From NCBI RefSeq assembly GCF_000208745.1, contig NC_030853.1:16896241-16960240 (forward strand): a stretch of 64,000 bases of DNA, read 5' to 3'. This document shows, piece after piece, positions 1 to 11,800 of this stretch. The DNA is from Theobroma cacao (Eukaryota > Streptophyta > Magnoliopsida > Malvales > Malvaceae). Numbering within the stretch: the first letter of the stretch is position 1; each line of letters begins with the position of its first letter. The notes beneath the pieces were generated by a model, which had not been told where the DNA came from, ran no database searches, and saw nothing but the letters and a program-made list of their open reading frames with translations. A program made the translations under genes and the position numbers.

Positions 1-1097
1 CCCTCCCCATAAAAAGTTTCTTTGGATTTTTTCAAGCTCATTCTTCACTTGGACCGGGACTTGAAATAGCGACATAAAAAATATTGGTAAACTTGTCAAA
101 ATCAACCTCAGTAATGTCACTCTACCCCCCAAAGAAAGAGTTTTTACTTTCCATCCTGCCAATCTAGCTTCGACTCTGTCAATCACAAGTTTTTAAAACT
201 TTACGAAATTATGATTAACTCCTAATGGCAGCCCCAAATAAGTGGTGGGGACTTCTCTTGTATGGCAAGAAATTCTCCTTGCCCAATTCTCAACCACATT
301 GTGCTCAACCTCAATTCCAATCAAATGACTCTTGGAGAAATTGATTCTTAGTCCGGAAACACTTTGGAAGCATCTAAGAATCCGTTTAACCCTCGACATA
401 TTCTCAATCTTAGGCTCACAAAAGATGATGGTATCATCAGCATATTGAAGATGAGTGACTGACATTCCATTATCCCCCACCACCACACCTTTACACATAC
501 CTAAATCCTCAGCTTTCCTAAGCATACCACTTAATACCTCCCCCACCATATTGAATAAAAACGAGGATAGCGGACACCTCTGCCTTAAACCTTTCTCCAT
601 TTTGAACTGACTAGTTCGGGAACCATTCACAAGAATTGATATTGTTGCTGTAGTAATGCACTCCTTTATCTAAACCTTCCACTTAGCTCCAAAACCCATT
701 TTTGACATGACGAAATCAAGAAAATTCCAACTCACACAATCGTAGGCCTTCTCAAAATCTACTTAAACAACAAGCCTCATTTTTTACTTTTATGCATCCA
801 ATCCACCATTTCATTAGCTATGAGTGCACAATCCATTAATTGCCTACCTTTGATGAAAGCAAATTGATTCCTCCCTATAACTTCACCAATGACATTTCTC
901 AATCTATTCGCCAAAGTCTTCGCCACAATTTTGTAAAGGCTGCCCACTAAACTGATCGGTCGGTATTCGCCTAAGCTAGTTGGTTTTGGACTTTCCGAAT
1001 TAATGTAACGAAAGAGGCATTCACCCCATAGCCTAGCCTGCCCTCTTTGTGGAAGTCTCCCATAAACTTCATCACCTCTTTTTTTACTACATTCCAC
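1..1097 (-). pseudogene. LINE ORF2 reverse transcriptase, broken
   Basis: Two minus-strand segments (777-1097 and 193-630) cover the RT domain. The first has the EYRPISLVGSLYKI and FIKGRQLMD motifs. The second has an RQRCPLSSFLF motif (RQGDPLSP in functional relatives) and the active-site box YADDTIIF. They are separated by stops and a frame change. Beyond 193 a third frame continues with the GGVTLLRLILTSLPIF-like and FLWGG motifs. The YADD box itself is intact, but the enzyme cannot be translated as one protein. Confidence 0.88.
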
Positions 1098-1629
1098 TGG
1101 TTTTAAAAAAATTCAGATTGTACCCGTCTGGTCCAGGAGCTTTGTTGTCATCACATCCTTGTATTGTTGCCCAAAATTCCTCTTCTTCAAAAGGTTTTTC
1201 CAAATATTCTACAGATTCCCTTTTTAAAGTCCCTATTTCCTAGTCCATTTCCTTAACATCAAAGACTAACTGTTTAGTGTACAGCTTTTGAAAGTGGTTG
1301 ACCACCTCCCTTTTGATGCTCTCTGGGTCTTCCACAATGCCTTCTGCTCCATTCAGCTTGTCAATCTGATTCACTCTCTTCCTTGTCAAAGTCGTAGCTT
1401 GAAAGAACCTTGTGTTTCGGTCTCTTTCATTTACCCATTTGACTTTTGATTTTTACATCCACTCCCTTTCTTTTTTTCTGTAAAGTGCCCACAATTATGC
1501 TTTTTTAGCTCTTATTTCTTCATATCCTGCTTGTTGATTGTTCCTCTCTTGGCATTGAACAAATGTGCTTTTGATTTCTTCCTCCAAGTATTGAATTTGC
1601 TATTGTAAATTACCCACATCCCTCACTTT

Positions 1630-2500
1630 TCAGTTCTTGATTTCTTGCTTTAACTCCTTTAGCTTCATCCATAAACTTATCCTGTCATCATTTGCTTGCT
1701 CATTCTTTTTCCAATAATTCTCCACTAGCTCTTGAAAGCTTTGCTCATCCATCCAAAAATTGAATATCTTAAATGGTTTGGGTCCCCATTCCATTTCATT
1801 GTGTCTCAAAATCACCGGACAATGGTCGGATAATGAGCTTGGAAGGCATTGTTGCACCAATTCCTGACCCCCATTTAACCACTCAACATCAACTAAAAAA
1901 CGATCCAGTCTGCTGAAGACCCATCTTTCTCTAAACCCACACCATGTGAATTTATCACCAGTAAGTGGAAGATCAAGTAATGTCGTATTGTTAATGAATT
2001 CGTTAAAAGCTGCTGCTGATTTCCCCACATCAGCTCTTCCTGTTTTTTCATGCTTGAACCTCACAGTGTTAAAGTCCCCCTTAGTAGCCACATGACCTCC
2101 TTTCCGCTCATAAGTGCCTTCAGTTCTTCCCACAAATTCTTCCTTTCACTTTCATCATTCAGGGCATAAATGTTTATGAAACCACATGTTCTATCAACTT
2201 TATTCACTTTCCTAATCAGCAGAATGAAATTTCTATTATCCACACTATCAATGAGTTCAAAAAAATCCTCTTTCCAGATGCAAATGAGGCCCTCGGATCT
2301 ACCCACTGAAGCTACAAACTTCCTTTTAATTTTATCCCTCCCCTATATTTTCTCATACAGCCATTTTTTCTCTTCTTGCATTTTTATTTCTTCGATAAAT
2401 AATAAATTAGGCCTATTTTTCTGAACTAATTATCTCACTGCATTTTTCTTCTCACTTTTTCCTAACCCTCTCATATTTCAAGAAATAACTATCATTCAAT
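1630..2500 (-). pseudogene. LINE ORF2 endonuclease domain, broken
   Basis: The minus strand encodes pieces of the AP-like (EEP-family) endonuclease that nicks target DNA for target-primed reverse transcription. Recognisable in order are an ISWNMRGLG start near 2490, a GDFN motif near 2070, and SDHCPVIL (the catalytic Asp/His motif) near 1810-1835. A frameshift lies between the segments around 2061-2133 and in-frame stops interrupt the N-terminal part, so no full-length product is possible. Confidence 0.85.
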
Positions 2501-4436
2501 TTACTAAACTCGCACTCTTACCTGTCAACTTCCCCTTTCAACCTTTGTTCAGTCTCCTCTTTCTCTCCTCTCTTTCAATTTTTGCAAGCATTCTGATAAC
2601 TTCATCTCTGTTTTTCTGGTACTCTAGTCCAAGTTTCCTGCTGATGTTCCAAATCTCTTGTATCTCTCTTTCTTTGTTACTTTTTTTGCTATATTTTCAC
2701 CTTTTGACAGATTCATCTCTCCGAGCTCATACTCAAAATTTACCTCATAATCTAGTTGCTCTCGTACCTCCTCTCTAATCTGTCTCCTCCTAGTTGAGTT
2801 TTTTCCTGTCCCCTTGCTGCTTTCTTCTCTTATTTTCACTCTCTTTTCTCCGTGGCTGCTTTCTAGTATCCTTTCCTCCTCTTTGCTTTTTTCCCCTTTC
2901 CCGCTTCTCTTCTCCACAGTTTTCATTCACTACCTTCCTTTACAAAACTCAGATACTGTATCTTCTGAGCCTCCACCCTTATGTGTTTCTTGGCTTACCC
3001 CACTTGACCTTTCTTTCCCTTTGTTGACTCTGTTCTTTTGATAGCTCCAGGTTATTATTTTGCTACTTTCTCCGCACTCAGTTCCTGATGTGGCAAGATC
3101 CTTTTCTTTCCTACAACACCAGGTTGTCACCCCTTTGTGCTCACTATTTCTTTTTCCTTCTATTATTCCCTTCTTGCATTTTCCACACATTTCTTTAGTC
3201 ACCCAGTTGCATTCCCCCTTATTTACCTTACTTCTCTTCTTGCACAACCCACTTGCAATCTGTTGTATTGCTTGATTAAGCCCTTCCTTTGGGTTGTCAT
3301 CACCCCAGCATGTTACCTCATTATCTTTAGACATCTCTTCAGTTTGGTTTATACTTTGGGCTTTGCTTCCTTGGCTTCCCGAGTGCCTAGCTTTCTCATT
3401 CGTCTCTTTTTCATTAGTTAGCCCATTTTGATCCTTCGGCTCATTTTCATACTCCATCTTTGTCCAATATTTGTTTGGTCCTTTTTGCCAACTATGTTTT
3501 CTTCCATTTAAATTTGAAATTTCCTCCCAATCCTCTGCTCTCCTACACCTGTAGCTTCTAACACTATATTGATCACTACTAGTAGGCCTACTCTGACGTT
3601 TTTCTAAGGCCTAATCCCTCTCTCCTCCGTTTGACTCTAGCTCTGATTCTCTATGCACCATCTCACCGTGCTCTCTTTCTTCCTCCTCCATCCACCTATT
3701 TGTTTGTCGCTTCTCCGATCGTTGACTTTCTGAGTCTGATTCTGAACTGCCTCCTTCATAGATATTTGATCGGATTGATGGCTGACTCCTTTCCATGTCC
3801 ATGATGGAAGTTTTGACAAAGTGGTTGACCCCGTTAACTGCCAGATGTGTGAAAGCTGTTATATTCCTTAAAGATTTGACCTCCACAAGTATGAGGGCCT
3901 GGTCCAATCTCCATTGGTCCATTGTGTCTCGATTGGATTTTATGTACTTGCCCCACACATCTCTAATCGCTTTGAAACTGTCTTCATGCTAGATATGGAG
4001 AGGTATCTATTCAATTTTGACCCATACCTTGTATTTCCTATCATTCTTATCGGCCTTGTATGGAGATAAGGATTGGAACCAAGGTTCAAACAAGTATGGG
4101 CACCTGTCTAAATATTCCTCCATCTCCTTCTTATTTGCAAAAGTGACTAGTACGAACAGCCCCCTACTAGTCTCACTTGCACAATTATCCCTTCACTGAA
4201 CAAGCGGCTCTCCACTGACGCACAATTAATTCTACCTCTTAATTGCCCCATAGCACTTCTGTTAAGCCATTCCAACTCCTGCTCCTCTATGACTAGTCTG
4301 TTCTTTTTTTCTGTCTCAGATATCTTTCCAGCTTCCGCTTTCTTTTTATCCCCTTCTCTGCTCTATTGCACATTAGTATCTCTTTGTATGTCTTTCTATT
4401 CTCTTGTTCTCTTGCCTGTCTTCCCCTGTAAGCATC

Positions 4437-4706
4437 TTATTTGCTCCCATTCCCTTTAGTGTCTTTGGGCTTCACAGCCTCCATTACTCTAATGCGTTTC
4501 CCATTAACCTTCCTCTCATAACCCAAATAAATTGCTCTGTCTAATTCGCGGGCCTCCCTATATCTGATGAAAGCATACCTGATTCCCATGTATCTGTTTG
4601 GCCTTGGTAAATAGACATCCACCACCACTCCAAATTCATCAAAAAGGTCTTTGAGTTGTTCCCATTTCGTTTCTGGATGAAGATTTCCCACAAACGCTGT
4701 AAACAA
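4437..4706 (-). pseudogene. LINE ORF1 RRM domain fragment
   Basis: About 90 residues form a canonical RNA-recognition motif: an RNP2-like FTAFVGNL near the N-terminus and an RNP1-like YAFIRYRE near residue 45, followed by a basic tail. Several plant LINE families carry an RRM in ORF1, where it is thought to bind element RNA in the ribonucleoprotein particle. No ATG opens this reading frame at the 5' side; the frame simply continues upstream, and ORF1 is interrupted downstream. It belongs to the LINE and is not a host RNA-binding gene. Confidence 0.75.
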
Positions 4707-4950
4707 GGTTCTTCTCCATTTCTCGACTCCCCAAGGATCTTTCCTTTGTTTACGCCTACCCAGTTCCTTTCTTGGTTAGTAGCACCCTTGCACCGTCCAC
4801 CTTGTGTGATCCAATGCTTTTGTCAAACTGTTCTCCCTGGTTCTCTCAGTTTCCCTCTTATGATTTCTCTCTTTCTCTCTCTCTTTGGATCTTTCAGTTT
4901 ATCTCTCATGTTTTTTTTTATCCATTCAACATCGTTATCTTAGTTTAAGT

Positions 4951-5512
4951 TTAATTTTAAAAATTATTATTTTTCATACGAGGTTCATAATAACTTTTAA
5001 ACTAACAAAACTTAAATAAAAAAGGCTGTTAGAATAGTTATTATTGCGGGAGTCTTATTTCAACTTATCTTAGAATGGTCATTCATCGAAATGATTATTT
5101 TATGAATTAAATAAAATGTAAAAAGATATTAAAAACTTTACCAGACACCTCTCACCTTAACCCTTAATTGTAAAAAATCGAAATTGTTTGACCCTTGATT
5201 ATTACAATAGAAATGTTTGATCCTTAATTGAAAAAGTACTTAAACGTTTAGTCTCAATTTGAGCATTTAGTTAACAACTTATCTATAAAAAAAAACTTAT
5301 AAAAATAAATTTATTAAATAATTTTAACTCAATTTAAAAATTATTTTTTTTATAAAAAAATTCATAATAACTTTTAAACTAAAAAAAATCAAATAAAAAA
5401 TGGCCATAGAATAGTTATTATTGAGAAAGTCTTATTTCAACTTCTCTTATAATGACCATTTACCGAAACGATCATTTTGTGAGTTAAACTAAATGTAAAA
5501 AGATATTAAAAA
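4951..5512. repeat. Pair of 180-bp direct repeats
   Basis: Segments 4951-5136 and 5331-5512 are diverged direct copies, offset by about 380 bp. Shared landmarks in the same order are TTCATAATAACTTTTAAACT, AATAGTTATTATTG, GTCTTATTTCAACTT and AAATGTAAAAAGATATTAAAAA. The 195 bp between them is AT-rich and unrelated to the unit. This could be a local tandem duplication or the two ends of a decayed element. No coding potential is seen. Confidence 0.7.
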
Positions 5513-5678
5513 ATTAGGAAAGAATGACCAAACATGCCATTACAACCTTTGAATCATCATTAATTTATTATAATATATAAAACACATGAAAAGTCGTCAT
5601 CAACTTCCAAAATGAACAGTGTATCAAGAGCCTAACTTCCAAAATGGAAAGTATACTAAACTCCTTGGATCACAAGGT

Positions 5679-5747
5679 GGGCATTTGGTCTAGTGGTATG
5701 ATTCTCACTTGTGCGAGAAGTTTCGAGTTTAATTTTTGAAATGCTCA
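5679..5747 (+). pseudogene. tRNA-Pro-derived pseudogene lacking its anticodon
   Basis: The sequence follows plant tRNA-Pro closely at the 5' end (GGGCATTTGGTCTAGTGGTA, containing the D arm and A box) and keeps an acceptor stem that still pairs (GGGCATT with AATGCTC, one G-T pair). The anticodon stem CTCAC/GCGAG is followed by a loop of only about four bases, so the anticodon is deleted. The T arm is eroded. It cannot be a working tRNA. It may be a dead tRNA gene or the head of a tRNA-derived SINE. Confidence 0.7.
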
Positions 5748-5789
5748 CTTTGAAATTATTTATATTTAAAATTTTAAACTTTTTTTCAA

Positions 5790-6230
5790 TTAACATGCAT
5801 GATTTTTTTTAGTTAAAAACGTAAATTCATAAGAAGTGATATAAAAACAAACTTAATTTTATCATGTATTAGTTGTTTGAATTTATAAATAAAAATCTTT
5901 TTTCATTTAATATTCATATTTTTTTTAATTGAAAATGTAGACTTATGGGAAGTAGTATCAAACAGATTTATTTTTCATTGATATGGGTATGATGTACTAG
6001 TTGTCATAATCTCATATCCATAAGAGATGAAATGAGTATTGAGCTTATAAACAAATATATTTTTTCATCTAATATACATGTTTTTTTAGTTGAAAACGTA
6101 TGCTAGTGACAAGTGATATAAAAATGGATTTAATCCTTCATCAATGCGAGATCTCTCATGAAGATACCTAAGTCAAAATAGATTTGAATAAAAGTAGATC
6201 CCTCTCCTTGAGCTTATAAATAAAATTTTT
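5790..6230. repeat. Three diverged tandem repeat units
   Basis: Three AT-rich units follow one another at about 5790-5903, 5904-6065 and 6066-6230. Each opens with a CAT.TAATAT.CATG-like string followed by a T run, AGTTGAAAACGTA, an AAGTGATATAAAAA string and a GAGCTTATAAA-type end. Unit length varies from about 115 to 165 bp because of indels. No ORF is conserved between units. Confidence 0.55.
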
Positions 6231-7300
6231 AGTTGCATGAATTTCTTTTGCTTTAGCAAGTGTTTTGTTTAGATAGCAAATTGTCTTCGGCAATTTCTCA
6301 ATTTGGTAAACATGGGGAAGTGATTGCTCAATAACAAGAATCACTTTTCATTTTAGGGTTTGTTCATTGCCATAGATCCAGGTTCAACTCTAAATCTCAA
6401 GTTCATAGGCTAAATAAAGCTACTACTATTTCAACCAAATTCAATGTAATTAATAGCCCAGACGCAGTTCTGGAACGTCCATTAACATTAGTCGATTGAG
6501 TACATTCATATTGGCAACATGTTCTGAGCATTTGGGTATGGGGTTGCAGCCTTGCATGTATTTCAACAACACCTGTAGCACTGACGTGTTACTTTTGAAT
6601 GATAAAATATTAAAGTGAATGCCTGAATGGCTACTTTTGGCTGAAAGTTAAGTCATCTTTCTTTCTAGTTTTGTTATTCAATTGTTCAAAAGTGAAAAAA
6701 AAAAAAACCAATGAAAAGAACGTTTGTTGTTTTGGAAAAAATTGTATGTTTGGGTATACATATTTGTAGCACACTGAAAATTTATTAGTACTACTTGATG
6801 ATTTTACAAGCCTAGATTCACAAGTACAAGTATGCATTGCATTAGATGGTTTCAGCTGGCCATATAATGCTCCAGTAATTGGAAATTAACTCGCTGAAAA
6901 AAATTTAGATAAACTGAATAAAATATTTTCTTTTGTTTGAATCAACTTGTAAAGAATATTCTTCATTATAATTTTATTTTCAAAAAATCAGCAACCAAAG
7001 AGAGAGAAAAAGAAAGAGTTGTCATGTGAGGAGGGAGGGTCAAGATAGGTGGAGGGAAGAGAGGGTCAAAGGATGAGGGTTGACGGAGACAAAGATGGGA
7101 GATGGGAGGGTCGAGGGAAGTGATGAAGGGAGGAGGGAAGGCCGACCGAGGGAGCAGGTTCACGGATGGGACGGTTGAATGAATGGTTAGAGAGGGGAGG
7201 GAAGGGTAGAAGATATATTTTTGAGAATTGTTTTAAGGTGTTAAAAGGGTGAAGATAATTTTTCTTGATGATCCAGTTTAAATTCGTGAATTTAGTTTTT
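6231..7300. other. Intergenic, no gene recognised
   Basis: AT-rich DNA with no recognisable coding region. A purine-rich (GGGAGG/GAGAGA) tract covers about 6990-7210 and gives a spurious proline- and serine-rich minus-strand frame. Nothing else is supported. Confidence 0.5.
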
Positions 7301-8345
7301 AGGATAAAATAATTTTATTTTTATAAATTTTAATTAAAATTATACAAAAAATTATTAATTTTGAAATAATTTATTTTAAAAAAATATTTTTTGTTAGATA
7401 AGTAGATTTAGTCGTTAGTCAACTATTAATATTTTCGGTAACTTACTGACATAATAAAGATATAAAGATAATTTTATCGATTAATTGCTATTATATTTTT
7501 GTATTATTTTTTATTAATTAAAAAACAACTCCTCATGTGGAGCATCGGTGCTCCCCTGGGGAGCCCGATCGAGGCTCCCAAGGGAGCACCTGGTGCTCCT
7601 CAGATGGGGAGCCCGATGCCCCTTTAGAGAGCCTGATCGAGGCTCCCTTGGGGAGCTTTGATGCTCCCTTAAGGAGCTCAACTGGGGCTCCCCAAGGAAA
7701 GCACTGACCCTTGATGCTCCCCTTTCTTGGTGAGTTGGATGCTTCTTATTTTTTTTATTTTTAAAAATATAATATTAATTTTTTAAATATAATAATAATT
7801 TTTTATTTTTAAAGTGAAATATTTATTTTAAAAATTAATAAATTTTCGTATAATTTCAATTAAAATTTAGGTGGTAAAACTATTTTACTTTAATTTTTAA
7901 AGTAAAATATCTCACTTTCTTAATTTTTAAACAAAATTACATACGGATATATTAGTATGAAAAATGAATAGTTCATTCCAAAAATGTAAATACTTTTAAT
8001 AGAAAATATGAAAAAATTAAAATATATTTCTTAATTAATTTTAGAATTATAATTATATAATTTTTTTAAATTTCCAAGCTCTCGAAAAGCACTAGATCTA
8101 ATGCTCTCCTAATTTTTTTTAAAAAATTATATAATAATGATTTTAAAATTAATAAAAAATAAAATTATTTTTTTAATATTATCACACTATTAAACTAATA
8201 AAAATATTAACGATTAATTAAGAGCTAGACTTATATGTTCAGTAAAAGAAATTTTTTGAGATAAAGTTTTTATTTCAAAAATTAATAAATATATTTAAAC
8301 TTTCAATTAAAATTCAAAAAATATAAATATTTTAACTTAATTTTT
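7300..8345. mobile_element. Non-autonomous long-TIR DNA element with GC-rich core
   Basis: The left end (about 7300-7480) and the reverse complement of 8200-8345 share a long alignment: a TTTTAATTNAAA block, TTATTAATTTTNGAAATAA, a T-run with GTTAG/CTGAAC, and an inverted pair TTAGTCAACTATTAATATTT versus TTAATTAATCGTTAATATTT. A further inverted copy of the left arm lies at about 7821-7912, so the element is probably nested or rearranged. The interior holds a GC-rich block (7529-7735). No transposase is encoded, so it is a MITE-like passenger. The same end sequences recur at 44253-44824. Confidence 0.6.
7529..7735. repeat. GC-rich block of GGAGC/GCTCC inverted motifs
   Basis: In otherwise AT-rich DNA this 200-bp block is built from recurring GGAGC and GCTCC words, for example GGTGCTCCCCTGGGGAGCCC, GATCGAGGCTCCC twice, and GATGCTCCC several times. 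Many neighbouring words are mutually palindromic, so the block could fold into several alternative hairpins. It shows no open reading frame of note. Confidence 0.75.
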
Positions 8346-8610
8346 TATGTTTTCAAATTCACTTTTATGTTTTATCCTTTCCAATATGAGAAAAACATAG
8401 AAAAGCTAGAATAGAATGTACCTTTTTCACTTTCCCAACAAGGGTGTTAGAGATGTCAAATTTATGTAGGTAAAATATTGATTAAAAAAATAAATATTTT
8501 ATATAAACAATTTAATCTATAATAGTTAAATAATAAAAAAACCTGTACCAATTTCTAGTTAACAACATATTTGATAAAATCGAGTTTTTTTATTTATTTT
8601 ATTTTGATAA
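8346..8610. other. Intergenic, AT-rich
   Basis: Short AT-rich spacer between the long-TIR element and the promoter of the KH-domain gene. I see no gene or clear element here. Confidence 0.5.
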
Positions 8611-8617
8611 GGTGGTG

Positions 8618-8691
8618 CACGTGACATTCTGACCCATTCAAGCATCAACTTCAGTTCGCACGTGCCCATCCATTCTCAATTCTCCGCGAAA
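8618..8691 (+). promoter_or_regulatory. Two G-boxes and an E2F-like site upstream of the KH gene
   Basis: Two perfect CACGTG G-boxes (8618-8623 and 8659-8664) lie 41 bp apart, about 200-250 bp upstream of the RIK-like start codon. An E2F-like word (CCGCGAAA, reverse TTTCGCGG) is at 8684-8691. In plants G-boxes are bound by bZIP and bHLH factors. The motifs are seen directly; their use is inferred from position only. Confidence 0.45.
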
Positions 8692-8863
8692 GCTCGAAAC
8701 TTCCCTGTATCTGGAAAAAGGCCGAAAAGCCCCCTATTTGACGCCACAATCAAAACCAAATTCCAGAAAAACAAGAATCTGTTTTTTATAATTATAATAA
8801 TTGTATAAAGAAAAAAAACTGATTTGATTTTTTTTCTCCAAATTCTGAAATTTTTGGAAAGAG

Positions 8864-11800
8864 ATGACGGAGGACGGTGGCGCTAGGGTTTCTTCCAATG
8901 ACGCGACTGTAACCAACGATGCTTCTCAAACAAGGCAAAGGTATCCAATTTCTTTTTACTCCTAAGTTTCGATTCTTAAACCTTAATTGTTTCGTGATTA
9001 TTCTTCTTAATTTCTTAAATTCAAAAGATCTATTTTTATTTTGGGAATTGATCAAAAGAAATTTGTTGAACTTTATAGCATTTGAATTGATTGATTAGAG
9101 TAAAAAAAAAAATCAACGTAAGAGAAGAAAAATGTTGTCATTTTCCAGTGGAATATATTGAAGTATTTAAATTTTATGCGTAATTAAGCTCTATATTTAA
9201 TGATAATTAGAAAGGTGAAAAAAAAAAAATCTAGTTGGACCGAGTTATTGTCTCTTGATAAGCAAGCGCTAGAGCATCCATGCAACGCAAGGCTGGATAA
9301 AAGATTATATCAAAATCGTCAATACTAGGTTGTTGGTGTGTCGTGATTGTCGTATCCAGGTTGTTACTGGTTACGTTTACGAACTTACATTTTAGAGGAA
9401 GGATTTTGATTATGAAATGTGTATTATTGAATTTTTAGTGATTTTAGTACATTTATTCCTACAGTTAGCATAAATCTCATAAAACGTTGTTTCTGAACAA
9501 AGTTTGTGATCTCTATAAGTGGTTGTCTAATTGTTGTGTAGTAGATTTACGCTTGCTTGGTGGTTACAATTTTTAATAGTTGGAATATTATTCAGAAAAA
9601 AGAGAAAGTGGGATCAGCCTGCAGAAGCTATGGTTTCGGCTGGATTTGCTGTCCCATTCAGCAACTTGGGAACTCTTGGTGGCATTCCGCTTCCTGGTGT
9701 TGCTCCAGTCACAGGCACCATTTTGTCGAATCCACTCGCTGCTAGTTGTACAGCTGTTAGCCCTGTGTTCCAACAGCATGCTGCCGCAGTGGTACCAAAA
9801 CAAAATCAAGTATGATAAGTTTAGATGATGGCTTTTGCACAAACCAAACACATTGTCACCTGACATGTACATGAGGCTCAAGGATGATGGCAATATTTTG
9901 TTCTGTTACCATTTTCTGTGTTTTGTGAATCTTATCTAAAAAAAGAACCATTTGCAAATATTTATCTTTAGATGTGGTTTAGTTCTTTCATATGTTAATG
10001 TTTATTGCTAATAATTAGTACTTGAAATGATAGTTTGTACATTAGTAAGTTCAGTTTGTCAGATCTACCTGATTTACAATAGCATTTAAGCAGGTTGGTG
10101 AGAGGGGTTCTGGATGTTACCTGATTGCTTAAGCTATAGTATTATTTTTGGATTTAGTCTAATATGTATGGGCCAAATATTGTTAGTGTAAGAATGTGTG
10201 CAAGATGTTTCTTCCCTTTCTTTGTAATTGCCGCTAGTTTGTTTCTTATGGATATTTCTGCCTGCATGGTTTCATATTTGGAATGTTGATCCAATCAAAG
10301 CGGCTCTGGGCCTTTGTTTTTTTATCACAGGGTACCCGAAAGAACTCCTATGTGCATGGCATTTACATATTTTTGCTTTTTGATGATATGTTTGTATAGA
10401 AATATGCTAAACTGCTTTTTCCTGCATACTTTCAAATTTGTTAACTGAAAAGTCTGATTGCGTATTTTGTTTGTTACATTGATTTAGCCTAAGATCCAGG
10501 ATGAGTTGGTAATTGCCCGGGAAATTGTAATGAATGATGCAGAATCTTCTGTTCGCTACAAGCTCACTAAACGCCAGACACAGGAAGAGGTAATCTGTTT
10601 TTCTTTGATTAGATGGAAAAAAGGGTTTCTTGTTGTTAAAATTGGGGAAATAGTTCTTTTGTTTATTTAATGTTGGTAAATTATTTTGATAATCTTTCAG
10701 ATTCAAAGGTGCACTGGTGCTGTGGTGATAACTAGGTGAGTGTCATTAAACAGATGTGCTGAAGCTTTGGAACAATTTTCTTTTTTTGTTCTTCCTTTTT
10801 AATGGTTTGGCTTAATTGGTGTGCAGGGGAAAATATCGCCCACCAAATGCTCCGCCTGATGGTGAAAAGCCTCTCTATCTTCACATATCCGCTGGTGCTC
10901 ATGTAAGTGTTAGTTGTTCATCCTTATAGAGCATTAATGGTGAATTTGTTATATCTGTACTGGAATTTGAATTTTTTTTCTTTCTTCTTGTCTGAGCTTT
11001 TGCTTAGCGTAAAAATAAAAAAGGTGAAAAAAACTAACGTTAGAAGCCAAATATTTGATCTGGTTTAAAACAAAGATTTACAAAGCTTGTTTAATTACCA
11101 CTGCAGTTAAAAGAGACAGCAGAGCGGATTTTAGCTGTAGATCGTGCAGCTGCAATGGTCGAAGAAATGTTGAAACACGGTCAGAGCTCACAGACAGGTT
11201 CTGCTTCTTTTATGGCAGCTATGATCAACAGTGTGAAGGTATACTTGCACTGCAATCCCTATCATGTGAACTATGTGATTGAGATAATTAATTATGGGGT
11301 GAATCTTTAACTGAATCTGGTTTCTTAGGTACTTAGCACATGTGTATATTTGGGCTTTGATGCAGACCCATCATTGAATGTTGCTGCTCGTATTCGAGGA
11401 CCAAATGTGAGATTTTCATTTTTTTTCTTTTCAATTTTTCACTTTTACTAATCCTTGAATGGATAGTACATTTCTCTTGATCCATATATTATCTTGCTGT
11501 TATTTTTATTTCCTGATTAATTTAGTTCTATCTGTGCTTATAATTATCAGAGAGCTAGAACTGCTATTTTATCCTATGACTTAGATTGTATAATTAGATG
11601 GTGATACCTTCTTGCATAATTAAATGAAAATCACTATCTCATGTCAAGGATGTGGACTATGGTCCCATTCTACCTACCCTAAACAACCCCCTCACCTCAA
11701 ATTGTCTTTCTACTGCATCAGCATGTATCTGGTATTTCTCGCATGTCTTGTACCCATTTACTTGTTTGAGTATTTTGTTGGATTAGTTTATTTAAAGTTT

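Larger units (their letters stand above)
1..4940 (-). mobile_element. Degenerate L1-type LINE, 3' end outside window
   Basis: On the minus strand this reads as a plant L1-type non-LTR retrotransposon. From its 5' side: ORF1 with an RRM (4437-4706), a long hydrophilic low-complexity ORF1 remainder (about 2930-4430), then ORF2 with an endonuclease (about 1630-2500) and reverse transcriptase (about 1-1100). ORF2 is broken by several stops and frameshifts, so the copy is dead. The RT C-terminal part continues past position 1, because the reverse complement of 1-60 still encodes the NELEKIQRNFLWGG type motif typical of these proteins. The plus-strand pyrimidine-rich ORFs over 2170-3420 and 4656-4943 are antisense shadows of ORF1. 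Confidence 0.9.

Noticed and set aside
2170..3420. Several plus-strand frames rich in Ser, Phe and Leu that look like membrane proteins
   Set aside because: They are antisense to the hydrophilic Lys/Glu-rich ORF1 of the minus-strand LINE. The hydrophobic look is an artefact of reading the pyrimidine-rich strand.
5790..6230. CRISPR-like array
   Set aside because: Only three long, unequal, diverged AT-rich units in a plant nuclear sequence; no short identical repeats with unique spacers.
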